A stretch of 64,000 nt of DNA from CAZAGD01 sp964484485 (GTDB lineage Bacteria > Desulfobacterota > SM23-61). The notes under the pieces were generated by a model that saw nothing but the letters and a program-made list of their open reading frames with translations, was not told where the DNA came from and ran no database searches. The stretch is from contig CAZAGD010000130.1 in assembly GCA_964484485.1 (NCBI GenBank), positions 1-64,000 of the forward strand. Reading direction: 5' to 3'. Shown here piece after piece: positions 52,674 through 62,217 of this stretch. How positions within the stretch are numbered: the first letter of the stretch is position 1; the number at the start of each line of letters is the position of its first letter. The translations under genes were made by a program, and so were the position numbers.

Positions 52674-53861
52674 ATGGAAAAGATTGCGCGTCGTGATTTG
52701 GTTGTCGTCGCTGCCGCCGGCACAATCGTCATTATGGGTTTAGGGTTCATTATCCCGCTTTTTCCCATATATGTGACCCAAAAAGGCGCAAATAATTTAC
52801 AACTGGGGCTAATTATTTCAGGGTTTACCATTTCCCAATTTTTAGTTCAGCCTTTCTTTGGAGGTCTTTCTGATCGTTTTGGGCGAAAACCGTTTATGCT
52901 CGGCGGAATGGTTTGTTACGGCCTAGTAGCTTTTTTATATATTTTTGCGGAATCTTTGATTCAAGTTTTTCTCGTGCGCCTTCTCCATGGAGTGGCGGCC
53001 GGAATGATTTGGCCGGCTTTGGCTGCTTTTGTAATTGATCAATCTCCTTTAGAAAAAAGAGGGGAGGTTATCGGGATTTTATCGGCCGTGGAAATGTTAG
53101 GTTTTGCCATTGGCCCCTTTTTAGGGGGTGTTCTTTATGGCTGGGGAGGAATGGATTTCCCTTTTTGGGGTTGTAGTATACTTGCTTGCTCATCCGCCCT
53201 AATGATCTGGAGTTTCATTCAGGAGAATAACTCATTTCCGCCTCAGAATTTTTTGCCGTGGAAGGAGCGTTATGGCTTTTCTTCTTTACGAATTGCGGAT
53301 GTGCGGCTTTTATGTCTGATTGGCTTCGCCGAAGCATTTGTCTGGGGAACTATCATCACTGTATTACCTGTTATGGCCACCAATTTGGGAATTTTACCCG
53401 AAAGAATTGGCTGGTTATTTACTTCTTATTTTTTGGTTTTTATTTTCTTGCAGAGGCCCGTAGGGAGGTGGTCAGATAGGCAAGGTAGGAAAAAGCCCAT
53501 TCTTTGGGGGATTATTATCTACACAATAGCCGTAATACTTCTCTCTTTAGGCGGCTCTCTTCTTTATTTGTTGTTAGTTTTAGCTTTGGCAGGCGCAGGC
53601 TTGGGCATATATTCGCCCTCGGCGAGAGTAGCCATTGCTGATCTTTCCTCTGTAGAAGTTAGGGGAGCGAATATGGGCATCTTCTTCACTACGCGCATGA
53701 TTGGTTTTTTTTTAGGGCCCAATGTAGCTGGCTTGATTGCTGATCGATTTAGCCAGGGATTTCCTTTCTTGATCGGAGCAGTAGTTTTAGGGATGGGGAT
53801 TTGGGCCTCCCTTACTTTATCGAATAAATTGGCGAAAAAAAATATTAGCTCCCTTGCTTAA
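52674..53861 (+). CDS. MFS transporter
   Basis: A 395-residue, 12-segment major facilitator. Motif A is GGLSDRFGRK (63-72) and is repeated in the second half as VGRWSDRQGRKKP. The N-terminal half resembles drug:H+ antiporters (DHA1), with GVAAGMIWPALAAFV. Cargo unknown. No ribosome site is clear; a TTGACG sequence at about 52594 may be its -35. Confidence 0.88.
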   Translation: MEKIARRDLVVVAAAGTIVIMGLGFIIPLFPIYVTQKGANNLQLGLIISGFTISQFLVQPFFGGLSDRFGRKPFMLGGMVCYGLVAFLYIFAESLIQVFLVRLLHGVAAGMIWPALAAFVIDQSPLEKRGEVIGILSAVEMLGFAIGPFLGGVLYGWGGMDFPFWGCSILACSSALMIWSFIQENNSFPPQNFLPWKERYGFSSLRIADVRLLCLIGFAEAFVWGTIITVLPVMATNLGILPERIGWLFTSYFLVFIFLQRPVGRWSDRQGRKKPILWGIIIYTIAVILLSLGGSLLYLLLVLALAGAGLGIYSPSARVAIADLSSVEVRGANMGIFFTTRMIGFFLGPNVAGLIADRFSQGFPFLIGAVVLGMGIWASLTLSNKLAKKNISSLA

Positions 53862-54014
53862 AATTTAGCTGCTCATGAGGAAGTTCTTATTGATCACGGT
53901 CTTAAGAAATGGCCACCCTACATCTTCTTGGCTAAATAATGACCTTGCGCAAATGACCGGCGGAGATAAGGAAGCCTTTATAAGGGGATTTTTGAAAAAG
54001 GAGAGGTGATTAAT

Positions 54015-56993
54015 ATGGCGTACCGAATAGAGGTGGGTTTAAAGCCTGGAGTTAGAGATGCTCGTGGTGAAAAGATAAAACGCCGGATAATCGGTGATTT
54101 GCAAATTCCCGTGTTGGCCGTGGATACAATTGATGTTTATACAGTCGATGCCGCTCTTTCCAGGCCCGAAATTGAATGTATAGCTCAAGGACCTTTTATA
54201 GACCCTATAATCCAAGAATTTTCTATTAATAAACCTTTGCGCCATGACTTCGATTGGGCCATTGAAGTAGGTTACAAACCAGGAGTCACAGATAATGTGG
54301 GGCGAACGGCTAAAGAAGCTATTGAATTGATCAGGCAACGGAAATTTGAGCCCACAGAAGGAGTTTATACTTCTATTCTTTATCTCATCAAAGGAAATTT
54401 GAATAAAAGCCAAGCCGAGACCATTGCTACTGGTCTATTGGCAAACACGCTCATTCAAAGATTCGAAATTAAAGATAAGTTTTCCTGGGATCCAGAGGTG
54501 GGCATGGGGATTACTATCCCGCGGGTTACGGGCAAGAAAGAGATCCGCGTAGAGGAGATTGATTTACAAATTAGCGACGAAGAGTTAATTAAGCTGAGCG
54601 CTCGCCGAGTTTTAGCTTTGAGCCTAAAAGAAATGAAAGCCATTCGCCAATACGCAGAGGATCCGCAAGTCAAAGAGGAAAGACTCAAGGTGGGCTTGGG
54701 GGATAAATTAACCGATTGTGAAATTGAAGCGTTGGCCCAAACTTGGTCGGAACACTGCAAACATAAAATATTTAACAGCCTGATTGAGTACCATGATGGA
54801 CAAGGGAATGTTGTCTTAATCGATAGTCTCTTCAATTCTTTTATTAAACGTTCCACAGATGAGATTAGACGAAGAATGGGGGAGAAGGATTGGTGCGTCT
54901 CTGTTTTTAAGGATAATGCCGGAGTAATTCGGTTTAATAAAGACTGGAACTTGGTCTTTAAAGTGGAAACGCACAATAGCCCTTCTGCTTTAGACCCTTA
55001 TGGAGGAGCGTTAACCGGGATTGTGGGGGTTAATCGCGACCCCTTCGGTACGGGTAAGGGAGCCAAGTTAATCTTCAACGTGGATACTTTTTGTTTTGCC
55101 CCTCCGGACTATGATAAACCTTTGCCGCCGCGGTTGCTCCACCCCAAAAGAATCTTCGAAGGAGTAAGGGAAGGAGTAGAACACGGAGGGAATAAGAGCG
55201 GTATACCAACTGTTAATGGCTCTATTGTTTTCGATGAACGTTATGCGGGCAAACCATTGGTTTATTGTGGCACGGGAGGAATAATGCCGCGCGAAATTTT
55301 AGGAGAGCCTGCCCATGAAAAACAAGCGCGACCCGGCGATTTAATAGTCATGACCGGAGGACGCATCGGGAAAGATGGTATCCACGGAGCTACTTTTTCT
55401 TCCGAAGAATTACACGAAGAATCTCCCACCAGTGCGGTGCAGATTGGCGACCCCATTACCCAAAAAAGGATGACCGATTTTTTATTGCGCGCGCGAGATT
55501 TAGGACTTTACCGATCAATAACTGATAACGGGGCGGGTGGCCTTTCGTCTTCTGTAGGAGAGATGGCCCGGGATTGTAATGGCTGCCGGCTTCATTTGGA
55601 AAGGGCTCCCCTTAAATATGCTGGATTAGATCCGTGGGAGATTTTGCTCTCGGAAGCCCAAGAAAGGATGACCTTGGCCGTACCCAAGGAGAAAATAGAT
55701 ACCTTCTTGGAGTTGGCCAAGAGGATGGAAGTAGAAGCGACTGTTTTAGGAGAATTTACGGACAGCGGATATTTTCATATTCTTTATGACGGCCGGACCG
55801 TAGCTTATTTGGATATGGATTTTTTGCATAATGGCTATCCCCGCATGGAGCTTTGCGCCCGCTGGGAAAGTAAAAATTATCCTGAACCCGATTTCCCCGA
55901 TCCAGAAGATTTAACTCCCTATTTAAAACAGGTGCTCGCGCGCTATAACGTTTGCAGCAAAGAAAGCGTTATCCGGCAATACGATCATGAAGTGCAGGGC
56001 GGAAGTGTAATCAAACCACTCGTGGGCGCTTTTAATGATGGGCCGAGCGATGCTGCTGTTTTACGCCCCTTGTTAGATTCCTGGGAGGGGATAGTTATCT
56101 CTTCGGGAATTTGCCCTCGATACAGTGATGTCGATACCTATCACATGATGGCTTGCGCTATTGATGAAGCTATTAGAAATAATTTGGCGGTAGGTGGAAA
56201 TTTAAATCATATGGCCGGACTGGACAATTTTTGTTGGTGCGATCCGGTAAAATCGGAAAAGACTCCTGATGGCGAATATAAATTGGCTCAACTTGTGCGA
56301 GCTAATATGGCGCTTTATGATTACACGACCGCCTTTGGTGTTCCCTGTATCTCTGGTAAAGACTCGATGAAAAACGATTACTTAATTGGGGAGACTAAGA
56401 TTTCTATTCCACCCACTGTGTTATTCTCGGTCGTTAGCGTAATACCCGATGTGCGCAAATGCATAACCATGGATGCCAAACGGCCGGGTGATCTGGTTTA
56501 TATATTAGGGGAGACTTATAATGAAATGGGCGCTTCAGAATATTATGCTTTACGGGGTTACATCGGCAATGAAGTGCCTAAGGTTAATGCGCCGAAAGCC
56601 AAAACTCTTTATCAAGCTTTGAGTCAGGCTATTCAACAAGGATTGGTAGCTTCCTGCCATGATTGTTCAGATGGTGGATTGGGGGTAGCCTTAGCTGAGA
56701 CGGCCTTTGCCGGAGCCTTGGGCATGGAAGTGGATTTGGGCAAAGTGCCAGCGCCTTCGGGATTGCGTAACGATACTCTCCTCTTTTCTGAATCAGCAAG
56801 CCGTTTCGTAGTTACTATTCATCCGGAACAAAAAGAGCGTTTTGAAGAATGTCTGGCTGGAAATGTTTTTGCGGAAATCGGAGTAGTTACTAATCAAGAT
56901 TATCTGCTTATTAAAGGATTGCATGGCCGAAGCGTAGTGACCGCCAATATTTTTGAACTAAAGGAAGCTTGGCAAAAACCACTAAGGTGGTAA
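54015..56993 (+). CDS. purL: Formylglycinamidine ribonucleotide synthase PurL with two fused PurS-like domains
   Basis: A 992-residue purine enzyme. The N-terminus has two similar domains, about 1-77 (IEVGLKPGVRDARG) and 80-157 (IEVGYKPGVTDNVG), each like the free PurS subunit. From about 185 on it is a normal PurL: TWSEHCKHKIFN, KVETHNSPSALDPYGGALTG, and second-half AIR-synthase-like repeats. No separate purS is visible, but a separate purQ follows, so this is between the three-subunit and single-chain forms. ATG 54015 has GGAGAGGTGA 6 bp upstream; the in-frame GTG at 54006 lies within that site. Confidence 0.95.
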   Translation: MAYRIEVGLKPGVRDARGEKIKRRIIGDLQIPVLAVDTIDVYTVDAALSRPEIECIAQGPFIDPIIQEFSINKPLRHDFDWAIEVGYKPGVTDNVGRTAKEAIELIRQRKFEPTEGVYTSILYLIKGNLNKSQAETIATGLLANTLIQRFEIKDKFSWDPEVGMGITIPRVTGKKEIRVEEIDLQISDEELIKLSARRVLALSLKEMKAIRQYAEDPQVKEERLKVGLGDKLTDCEIEALAQTWSEHCKHKIFNSLIEYHDGQGNVVLIDSLFNSFIKRSTDEIRRRMGEKDWCVSVFKDNAGVIRFNKDWNLVFKVETHNSPSALDPYGGALTGIVGVNRDPFGTGKGAKLIFNVDTFCFAPPDYDKPLPPRLLHPKRIFEGVREGVEHGGNKSGIPTVNGSIVFDERYAGKPLVYCGTGGIMPREILGEPAHEKQARPGDLIVMTGGRIGKDGIHGATFSSEELHEESPTSAVQIGDPITQKRMTDFLLRARDLGLYRSITDNGAGGLSSSVGEMARDCNGCRLHLERAPLKYAGLDPWEILLSEAQERMTLAVPKEKIDTFLELAKRMEVEATVLGEFTDSGYFHILYDGRTVAYLDMDFLHNGYPRMELCARWESKNYPEPDFPDPEDLTPYLKQVLARYNVCSKESVIRQYDHEVQGGSVIKPLVGAFNDGPSDAAVLRPLLDSWEGIVISSGICPRYSDVDTYHMMACAIDEAIRNNLAVGGNLNHMAGLDNFCWCDPVKSEKTPDGEYKLAQLVRANMALYDYTTAFGVPCISGKDSMKNDYLIGETKISIPPTVLFSVVSVIPDVRKCITMDAKRPGDLVYILGETYNEMGASEYYALRGYIGNEVPKVNAPKAKTLYQALSQAIQQGLVASCHDCSDGGLGVALAETAFAGALGMEVDLGKVPAPSGLRNDTLLFSESASRFVVTIHPEQKERFEECLAGNVFAEIGVVTNQDYLLIKGLHGRSVVTANIFELKEAWQKPLRW

Positions 56994-57008
56994 AGGTTGG
57001 GGTTAAAT

Positions 57009-57830
57009 ATGAAGAAGATAAGAGCTTTGGTGCTGGCTGGAAATGGCATCAACTGCGAAATGGAAATGGCCCATGCTTGCCGGCTTGCCGGTTGCGATGA
57101 GGTAGACATAGTCTATATTTATGATCTCCTCTCCGGAGAAGTGCAATTGGAAGATTACCATTTTTTAAACCTCCCTGGAGGATTTTTAGATGGTGATGAT
57201 TTAGGTTCGGCAAAAGCGATGGCCAACCGGTTAAAGTTTGCCCGCATTGCCGGCAAAGGAGAACGGTTGGAAGAAGCCATTCATCGCTTTATTCGGGATG
57301 GGAAAGTTATTCTGGGGGTATGCAACGGCTTTCAGTTGATGGTTAAGGCGGGCCTCATTCCCGCCTTAGATGGAAAATATGGCCAGCAGGAAGTTACCCT
57401 TACCTTTAACGACTCGGGAAAATTCGAGGATCGCTGGGTTTATTTGAAAGCTAATCCGCAGAGCCCTTGCATATTTACTAAAGGATTAGATAAGTTATAT
57501 TTACCAGTCCGCCATGGGGAAGGGAAGTTTATTCCCCGGGATGAGCAAGTTTTGAAAGCCCTGGAAGAAAAAAATTTAGTCGTTCTTCAGTATACTACTC
57601 CCCATTACGAAAGGCCTACTATGGATTATCCTTGGAACCCAAATGGTTCAGTGGCGGCGGTGGCTGGGATATGTGATGAATCGGGGAGATTATTTGGCTT
57701 AATGCCTCATCCCGAAGCCTATCTATATGCCGTGAATCATCCTCGTTGGACGAGGGAAAAAGTCCCTGAAGAAGGAATGGGGTTGGCAATTTTCAAAAAT
57801 GCCGTAAATTACATCCGAAAAAATTTATAG
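57009..57830 (+). CDS. purQ: PurQ, glutamine amidotransferase subunit of FGAM synthase
   Basis: A 273-residue class I amidotransferase that supplies ammonia to PurL. The catalytic cysteine is in VILGVCNGFQLMV and the His-Glu pair in MPHPEAYLY. GNGINCEMEMAHA at the N-terminus is typical of PurQ. ATG 57009 was chosen over TTG 56997, which overlaps the likely ribosome site. It follows purL directly. Confidence 0.94.
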   Translation: MKKIRALVLAGNGINCEMEMAHACRLAGCDEVDIVYIYDLLSGEVQLEDYHFLNLPGGFLDGDDLGSAKAMANRLKFARIAGKGERLEEAIHRFIRDGKVILGVCNGFQLMVKAGLIPALDGKYGQQEVTLTFNDSGKFEDRWVYLKANPQSPCIFTKGLDKLYLPVRHGEGKFIPRDEQVLKALEEKNLVVLQYTTPHYERPTMDYPWNPNGSVAAVAGICDESGRLFGLMPHPEAYLYAVNHPRWTREKVPEEGMGLAIFKNAVNYIRKNL

Positions 57831-57854
57831 CCCCTGGTCATAATTTAAAAGGAG

Positions 57855-57885
57855 CGAAAAAAAATTTGGATACCAATTTTTTTCG
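57855..57885. terminator. Bidirectional terminator-like hairpin between purQ and the TRAP gene
   Basis: CGAAAAAAAATTTGG pairs with CCAATTTTTTTCG around ATA. Both strands carry a T-rich side, so it could end transcription from either side. The stem is mostly A-T. Confidence 0.55.
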
Positions 57886-57926
57886 AGCCCATCCATTAAA
57901 TAAATCTCAAATAAAAAATTAGACGG

Positions 57927-59789
57927 TTAGAGCAGGCGGCGATATTTCCATTGCGAGGCGACTAAAAGGGCAAATATACTAATCCCCAAAAGGTCGGTAA
58001 AGATTTCTGGAATCATTAGAATGAAACCGGAGAGAATAAAAAGCGCGGACTTGACCAAACCCAGGTCTTTCCATAACCAACGGTCAAAACCAAATGAGAA
58101 AGCCAGAACTCCCAAAATGGCCGTCACTGCACTTTGAAGAATCCAGAAAGGACTGCCTTCCCAGATAAGCACGGGATTATAAACGATTAAAAAAGGAACT
58201 AAGAATTTAGGAAAACCAAGCCGGCAAGCAATCCAGCCCACTTTCATGGGATCGCCGCCAGCGATTTGAGCCCCCGCATAAGCAGCCAAGGCAACTGGCG
58301 GAGTGATAGCGGAAAGAATGCATGACCCAAAGACAAACATATGGGCGGCGAGAACAGGCACTCCTAATTTGATGAGGGCCGGTGCTCCAATCATGGCCGC
58401 GAGGATATAGGCAGCGGTAGTGGGCATGCCCATACCCAGAATGATGCAGGCCACCATTACCAAAAGAAGGGTGGCTAAAAAGTTTCCTCCCGAAATTTTT
58501 AAGAGAATGCTCACGAAGCTTATTCCTAACCCAGTAACTTCTAAAGCACCAACAACAATTCCCGCACATGCACAGGCCACTCCGATCATAATGGCATTGA
58601 TCGCTCCAGTCTCTAATGATTTCCATATTCCCTTTAAGCCAATGCGGCTGCTCTTCCTAATCATAGCTACTCCTATTAAAACTATGGTAGCGGCGAAAGC
58701 AGCGCGGAAAGGAGTATATCCAGCGACCAGGAAGTAGACCAAGGTTCCCATAGGAATTAGGAAGTGCAATCCGCCAGTAAACACCTCGCCCAAAACTGGA
58801 AGTTCCTTTACATCCATACCTCTTAGGCCTTTCTTCATGGCTTCCGCATGAACTCCCGAGTAAATAGAGACATAGTAAAGCAGGGCGGGGAGTAAAGAGG
58901 CGAGACAAATTCTTGCATAAGATACGCCAATGAATTCAGCCATGACAAAAGCGGCTGCTCCTAAGATCGGTGGGGTGATTTGGCCCCCCGTAGATGCGGA
59001 AGCTTCTACGGCACCAGCAAAATTAGGTTGATAACCAAATCGTTTCATTAAAGGAATGGTAAAAGTGCCAGTTCCGTAAACATTAGCGGCAGCGCTTCCG
59101 GAAATTGATCCAAACATAGCGCTGGAAATTACCGCTACTTTGGCCGGACCACCGGTTAATCTGCCTACCATAGCCAGAGCCATATTGATGAAAAAGCGTC
59201 CCCCGCCAGTCACTTCCAAGAATGCTCCAAAAAGGACAAAGAGGTAGATATATGTAGCCGAAACTCCCGCAGGAATGCCAAACACTCCTTGAGGAATGAG
59301 AAACATATGCTCTATAAGAGTTAGAGGATTAGTCGCTCGGATGGTAAAAGGTTCGGGGAAGTAGTTGCCGAAAAGAGCATATAAAATAAAGATTCCTCCT
59401 ATGGAAGTTAAAGCCCAACCAGCTACTCTCCTGGCTGCTTCTAAGGTAAGGAGGATAGTAAGAATGCCAAAAACTATATCTAAGGGGGCAATGGGTCCAA
59501 AATACAAGTCCCGTTTAATAATCCGATCGTGTTCTATGATCATGTAAAAATCAATGGCCAGAGCTAGTCCGGCCAGGATAAGGTCAATGGGGTAGACGAT
59601 TCGCGGAGGTAGTTTTCTCGAGACTGGTAAGACCAGAAAGGCCAAGGCCAGTAAGGTCAAAATGTGCACGGAGCGCTGCATCATCGTTTCGAAAACTCCG
59701 AAGGCTCCCGCATAAAGGTGGAAGAGGGAAAGGGAAACGGCAATGCCCCCGATGATGGGTTTGGCAATTCGGTGTTCTTTAAGTTCCAT
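57927..59789 (-). CDS. TRAP transporter fused permease (DctQ-DctM fusion, TAXI type)
   Basis: A 620-residue membrane protein: the first about 160 residues are DctQ-like, then GTGTFTIPLMKRFGYQPNFA, ASASTGGQITPPILGAAAF and GMGMPTTAAYILAAMIGAPA mark the DctM part. Such fused permeases pair with TAXI binding proteins, and one is encoded 117 bp upstream. A hairpin lies between. Confidence 0.94.
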   Translation of the reverse strand: MELKEHRIAKPIIGGIAVSLSLFHLYAGAFGVFETMMQRSVHILTLLALAFLVLPVSRKLPPRIVYPIDLILAGLALAIDFYMIIEHDRIIKRDLYFGPIAPLDIVFGILTILLTLEAARRVAGWALTSIGGIFILYALFGNYFPEPFTIRATNPLTLIEHMFLIPQGVFGIPAGVSATYIYLFVLFGAFLEVTGGGRFFINMALAMVGRLTGGPAKVAVISSAMFGSISGSAAANVYGTGTFTIPLMKRFGYQPNFAGAVEASASTGGQITPPILGAAAFVMAEFIGVSYARICLASLLPALLYYVSIYSGVHAEAMKKGLRGMDVKELPVLGEVFTGGLHFLIPMGTLVYFLVAGYTPFRAAFAATIVLIGVAMIRKSSRIGLKGIWKSLETGAINAIMIGVACACAGIVVGALEVTGLGISFVSILLKISGGNFLATLLLVMVACIILGMGMPTTAAYILAAMIGAPALIKLGVPVLAAHMFVFGSCILSAITPPVALAAYAGAQIAGGDPMKVGWIACRLGFPKFLVPFLIVYNPVLIWEGSPFWILQSAVTAILGVLAFSFGFDRWLWKDLGLVKSALFILSGFILMIPEIFTDLLGISIFALLVASQWKYRRLL

Positions 59790-59808
59790 GGAATTGCTCT
59801 TTCATAAA

Positions 59809-59857
59809 AAGTCCCCATGCCCATTTAACAAAGATAAAAAATAGGGCAAGGGGACTT
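59809..59857 (-). other. Hairpin between TAXI and TRAP permease genes
   Basis: AAGTCCCCATGCCC (59809-59822) pairs with GGGCAAGGGGACTT (59844-59857), with one mismatch. No T-run. It parallels the dctP-dctQ and tctC-tctB hairpins. Confidence 0.7.
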
Positions 59858-59906
59858 TGGAAGTTATTCAGTGTTTAAGCTGCCCCAGCAAAGAAGCTAC
59901 GATTGC

Positions 59907-60914
59907 TTACTTGAGTAAACCTTTTTCCCGGTAATACATTTCCGCTCCTTTGTGGAGAGGAAGGCCGGTATTTTTGGCAATATCTGCTGATTTGAAGGTA
60001 ACAAGACCTTTGTGGAAAGATTGGAATTTGCCTTCATTTTCCGCCAATGCTTTCACCAAGGTATAGACGATATCATCCCCGAGATCTGCCCGAACAGCGA
60101 AGACACCTGAATCTGCCGGCGCTAAGAGGTCATGATCCAATCCTTTAAAACTCCCAGCCCGCAATTTTTTCCTTTCCAAGAAACCGTATTTGCGAGTCAT
60201 GATTTGATATAGATCATCATCCCACTTCAGGAATTTTATATCGCGCACCGTGCTTAGCTCCATTAACCAGCCAATTCCTTCAGCTCCCACAGCCAATATT
60301 CCATCAGCATGACCATCCTTCACTAAACTTACGGCATCGGCCCAAGGAACAAAGTTCATCTTTCCACCCCAGGCATCAATATCTTCCCATTTGGTTCCCA
60401 TTTCAGAGAAAGCCATCCGCCAGATCCACTCCGTGGCATTTCCCCGAGCTAATGTGCATAGCCTGGCTTTCATTTTCTTCTTGACGATTTCCCCTACTGA
60501 ATCTGCTGGAAAATCCTTGCGGACTACAGCAAAATAAAAATTATCGTCCTGGACACTAGCCATAGCTTTTACATTCGGTAATGGCTCAGGAAAAGGTCCT
60601 TTCCTTTCGTGGGCCATTTTGCTCATCACCAGAGTGGTGCTACCGAAATCAATTTCCCCTTTTTGAATTCGGTGAATATTGCCAATCCAGGCCCCCGGAA
60701 CGATGGTTATTTTTATCTTTGGATAAATTTCTTCCACGATCTTAGCTAAAGCAGTCACCTGCACATACCCAATTCCTCCCACCGCCCCTCCAGCGGCTTT
60801 CAAGGAAGCCGAGACTTTTGTTGGGTCAATTTTTTGAGCCTGGGAAAGGGGTGCAAAAAATAAAAGAAGATTAAAGGTAACTAAAAATAAAATACAAAAG
60901 ATTTTTTTATTCAT
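59907..60914 (-). CDS. TAXI family TRAP binding protein
   Basis: A 335-residue periplasmic protein with a signal peptide (ends near SQAQK, residue 28). GGAVGGIGYVQVTALAKIV, VPGAWIGNIHRIQKGEIDFG and APADSGVFAV place it with TAXI (TRAP-associated extracytoplasmic immunogenic) proteins, which often bind glutamate or other carboxylates. Good AAGGAGG site. Confidence 0.92.
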   Translation of the reverse strand: MNKKIFCILFLVTFNLLLFFAPLSQAQKIDPTKVSASLKAAGGAVGGIGYVQVTALAKIVEEIYPKIKITIVPGAWIGNIHRIQKGEIDFGSTTLVMSKMAHERKGPFPEPLPNVKAMASVQDDNFYFAVVRKDFPADSVGEIVKKKMKARLCTLARGNATEWIWRMAFSEMGTKWEDIDAWGGKMNFVPWADAVSLVKDGHADGILAVGAEGIGWLMELSTVRDIKFLKWDDDLYQIMTRKYGFLERKKLRAGSFKGLDHDLLAPADSGVFAVRADLGDDIVYTLVKALAENEGKFQSFHKGLVTFKSADIAKNTGLPLHKGAEMYYREKGLLK

Positions 60915-60982
60915 GAAAATCCTCCTTTTTATTGCGGTAATTTTCCCTCCCTGGGGGGAAGAATCATTTTTAGCAAATAAAT

Positions 60983-61011
60983 TATATAATAAATAAAATC
61001 TCTTTGGTCAA
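60983..61011 (-). promoter_or_regulatory. Promoter for the TAXI-TRAP operon
   Basis: Minus strand TTGACC (61006-61011), 17 bp, TATATA (60983-60988). No box 12 bp upstream; a repeat copy starts there instead. Confidence 0.65.
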
Positions 61012-61028
61012 CATTTTTCTCATAAATA

Positions 61029-61080
61029 TTAATGGCAGCATAAAATAAATGACATCTTGACGCAGGTTCAGCTTGTCGCT
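61029..61080 (+). repeat. Partial copy of the 140-bp dispersed repeat
   Basis: TTAATGGCAGCATAAAATAA and about 30 further bases match the first part of 16703-16840. The 60915-61365 gap also contains a CACTCCTACGCAAGCGGGAGT piece of another repeat (61150-61172). Confidence 0.65.
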
Positions 61081-61293
61081 TGCTAAATATAATTCATAGC
61101 GTAAGGATTCAGCGCCCCCCAACCCCCTCTTAAAACCCAACTTTTCTGTCACTCCTACGCAAGCGGGAGTCCATAAATGGCTTGAAAATACTGGATTCAA
61201 GCGGCGGAGCCATAACTTCTTTTTCGCCCTAAAGACGCTCCCTCTATTTGGATTAGCTCATGGTTGGCTATTTTGGAAAAAATTTGGAAATCG

Positions 61294-61342
61294 AAAAAGT
61301 TGCAAATTTAAGTAGATCAGGTTAAATTAATGGCAACTTTTT
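61294..61342 (+). promoter_or_regulatory. Promoter bracketed by an inverted repeat, for the acyltransferase-TraB operon
   Basis: TTGCAA (61300-61305), 17 bp, TAAATT (61323-61328). AAAAAGTTGC (61294-61303) overlaps the -35 and its exact complement GCAACTTTTT (61333-61342) lies over the expected start of transcription. The arrangement suggests an operator pair or a hairpin. Confidence 0.5.
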
Positions 61343-61365
61343 AAGTTGGAAAACAACATAATTTT

Positions 61366-62217
61366 ATGCTTTCTTCTGACCAAGAAAATTTTATTCTGCA
61401 GCATGCTTATATACCCGAGCATATAATCAATTTAATGGTCGGACTCTCCCGAGGAGAGCCGTTCTATGAAAATGGTTACGTTTATTTTGTAAAGAAAGAT
61501 GTACTTATTTTTATCGGCTATCGCTTACCGGAGATTTTTCTATCAGAGGATTGCGGTCCATTTATGCGCCAGATTATTAAAAAATTTCGCCCAGAAACCA
61601 CTTGGTTTATTGCCCCGGAAATCCCTCCCTCGTTAAAGAATGAAGTGCAGGAAAGAGAAAGTGACTTTTACTATATATTAAAAGTTGCCTCAACGAGTTT
61701 TCGGCAAAGGTTACTGCGCGAAGCCGAAAAAGCTGCCCGTCAGTTAGTAGTAACAAAGTCACGCGAATTTTCAGCGGAGCATATTTTGCTCACGAAAGAA
61801 TACTTAGGCCAAGAGAATTTACCTGGAAAAATAAAAGAGCTATTTAACCGGCTTCCGGAATATATAAAATATTCCTCCTCCTCCCTAATCTTGAGCGCTT
61901 GGGATGAAGGGGGAAAGCTAAGCGCTTATTATGTATTAGAATTGGCGGGCGGAAGATTTATCACTTATGTCTTGGGAGGCTATTCCAAGAAAAATTATGT
62001 CCCCCACGCTTCTGATCTTTTGTTTTTAGAAATGTATAAACTGGCCAAAGAAATGCAGAAGGAATATATCCATTTGGGTTTAGGGGTAAATGAAGGAATC
62101 CGCAGATTTAAAATAAAATGGGGAGGAGTTCCGTACCTGCAATATGAGGCTGGAGCCATCTGGAGTAAAAGCAAATTATATTTTCCTTTTTTTAATACTT
62201 TAAAAGAAAAGTTATGA
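61366..62217 (+). CDS. GNAT/FemAB-like acyltransferase-fold protein, first paralogue
   Basis: A 283-residue soluble protein that I cannot assign. The C-terminal third (about 212-260) has DLLFLEMYKLAKE, a strand IHLGLGVNEGI, then FKIKWGGVPYLQY, the pattern of FemAB- or BioF2-type acyltransferases where a lysine-rich FKxxWG follows a beta strand. The N-terminus has QHAYIPEHI and FIGYRLPE, and KFRPETTWFIAPEIP. It is clearly related to the protein at 63068 over the whole length. Its stop overlaps the next start by 4 bp. Confidence 0.75.
   Translation: MLSSDQENFILQHAYIPEHIINLMVGLSRGEPFYENGYVYFVKKDVLIFIGYRLPEIFLSEDCGPFMRQIIKKFRPETTWFIAPEIPPSLKNEVQERESDFYYILKVASTSFRQRLLREAEKAARQLVVTKSREFSAEHILLTKEYLGQENLPGKIKELFNRLPEYIKYSSSSLILSAWDEGGKLSAYYVLELAGGRFITYVLGGYSKKNYVPHASDLLFLEMYKLAKEMQKEYIHLGLGVNEGIRRFKIKWGGVPYLQYEAGAIWSKSKLYFPFFNTLKEKL

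Noticed and set aside
57915..57923. GACGGTTAG near the end of the fused TRAP gene
   Set aside because: No -35 follows at 12 bp and it points into the 3' end of the gene, so it is probably chance.
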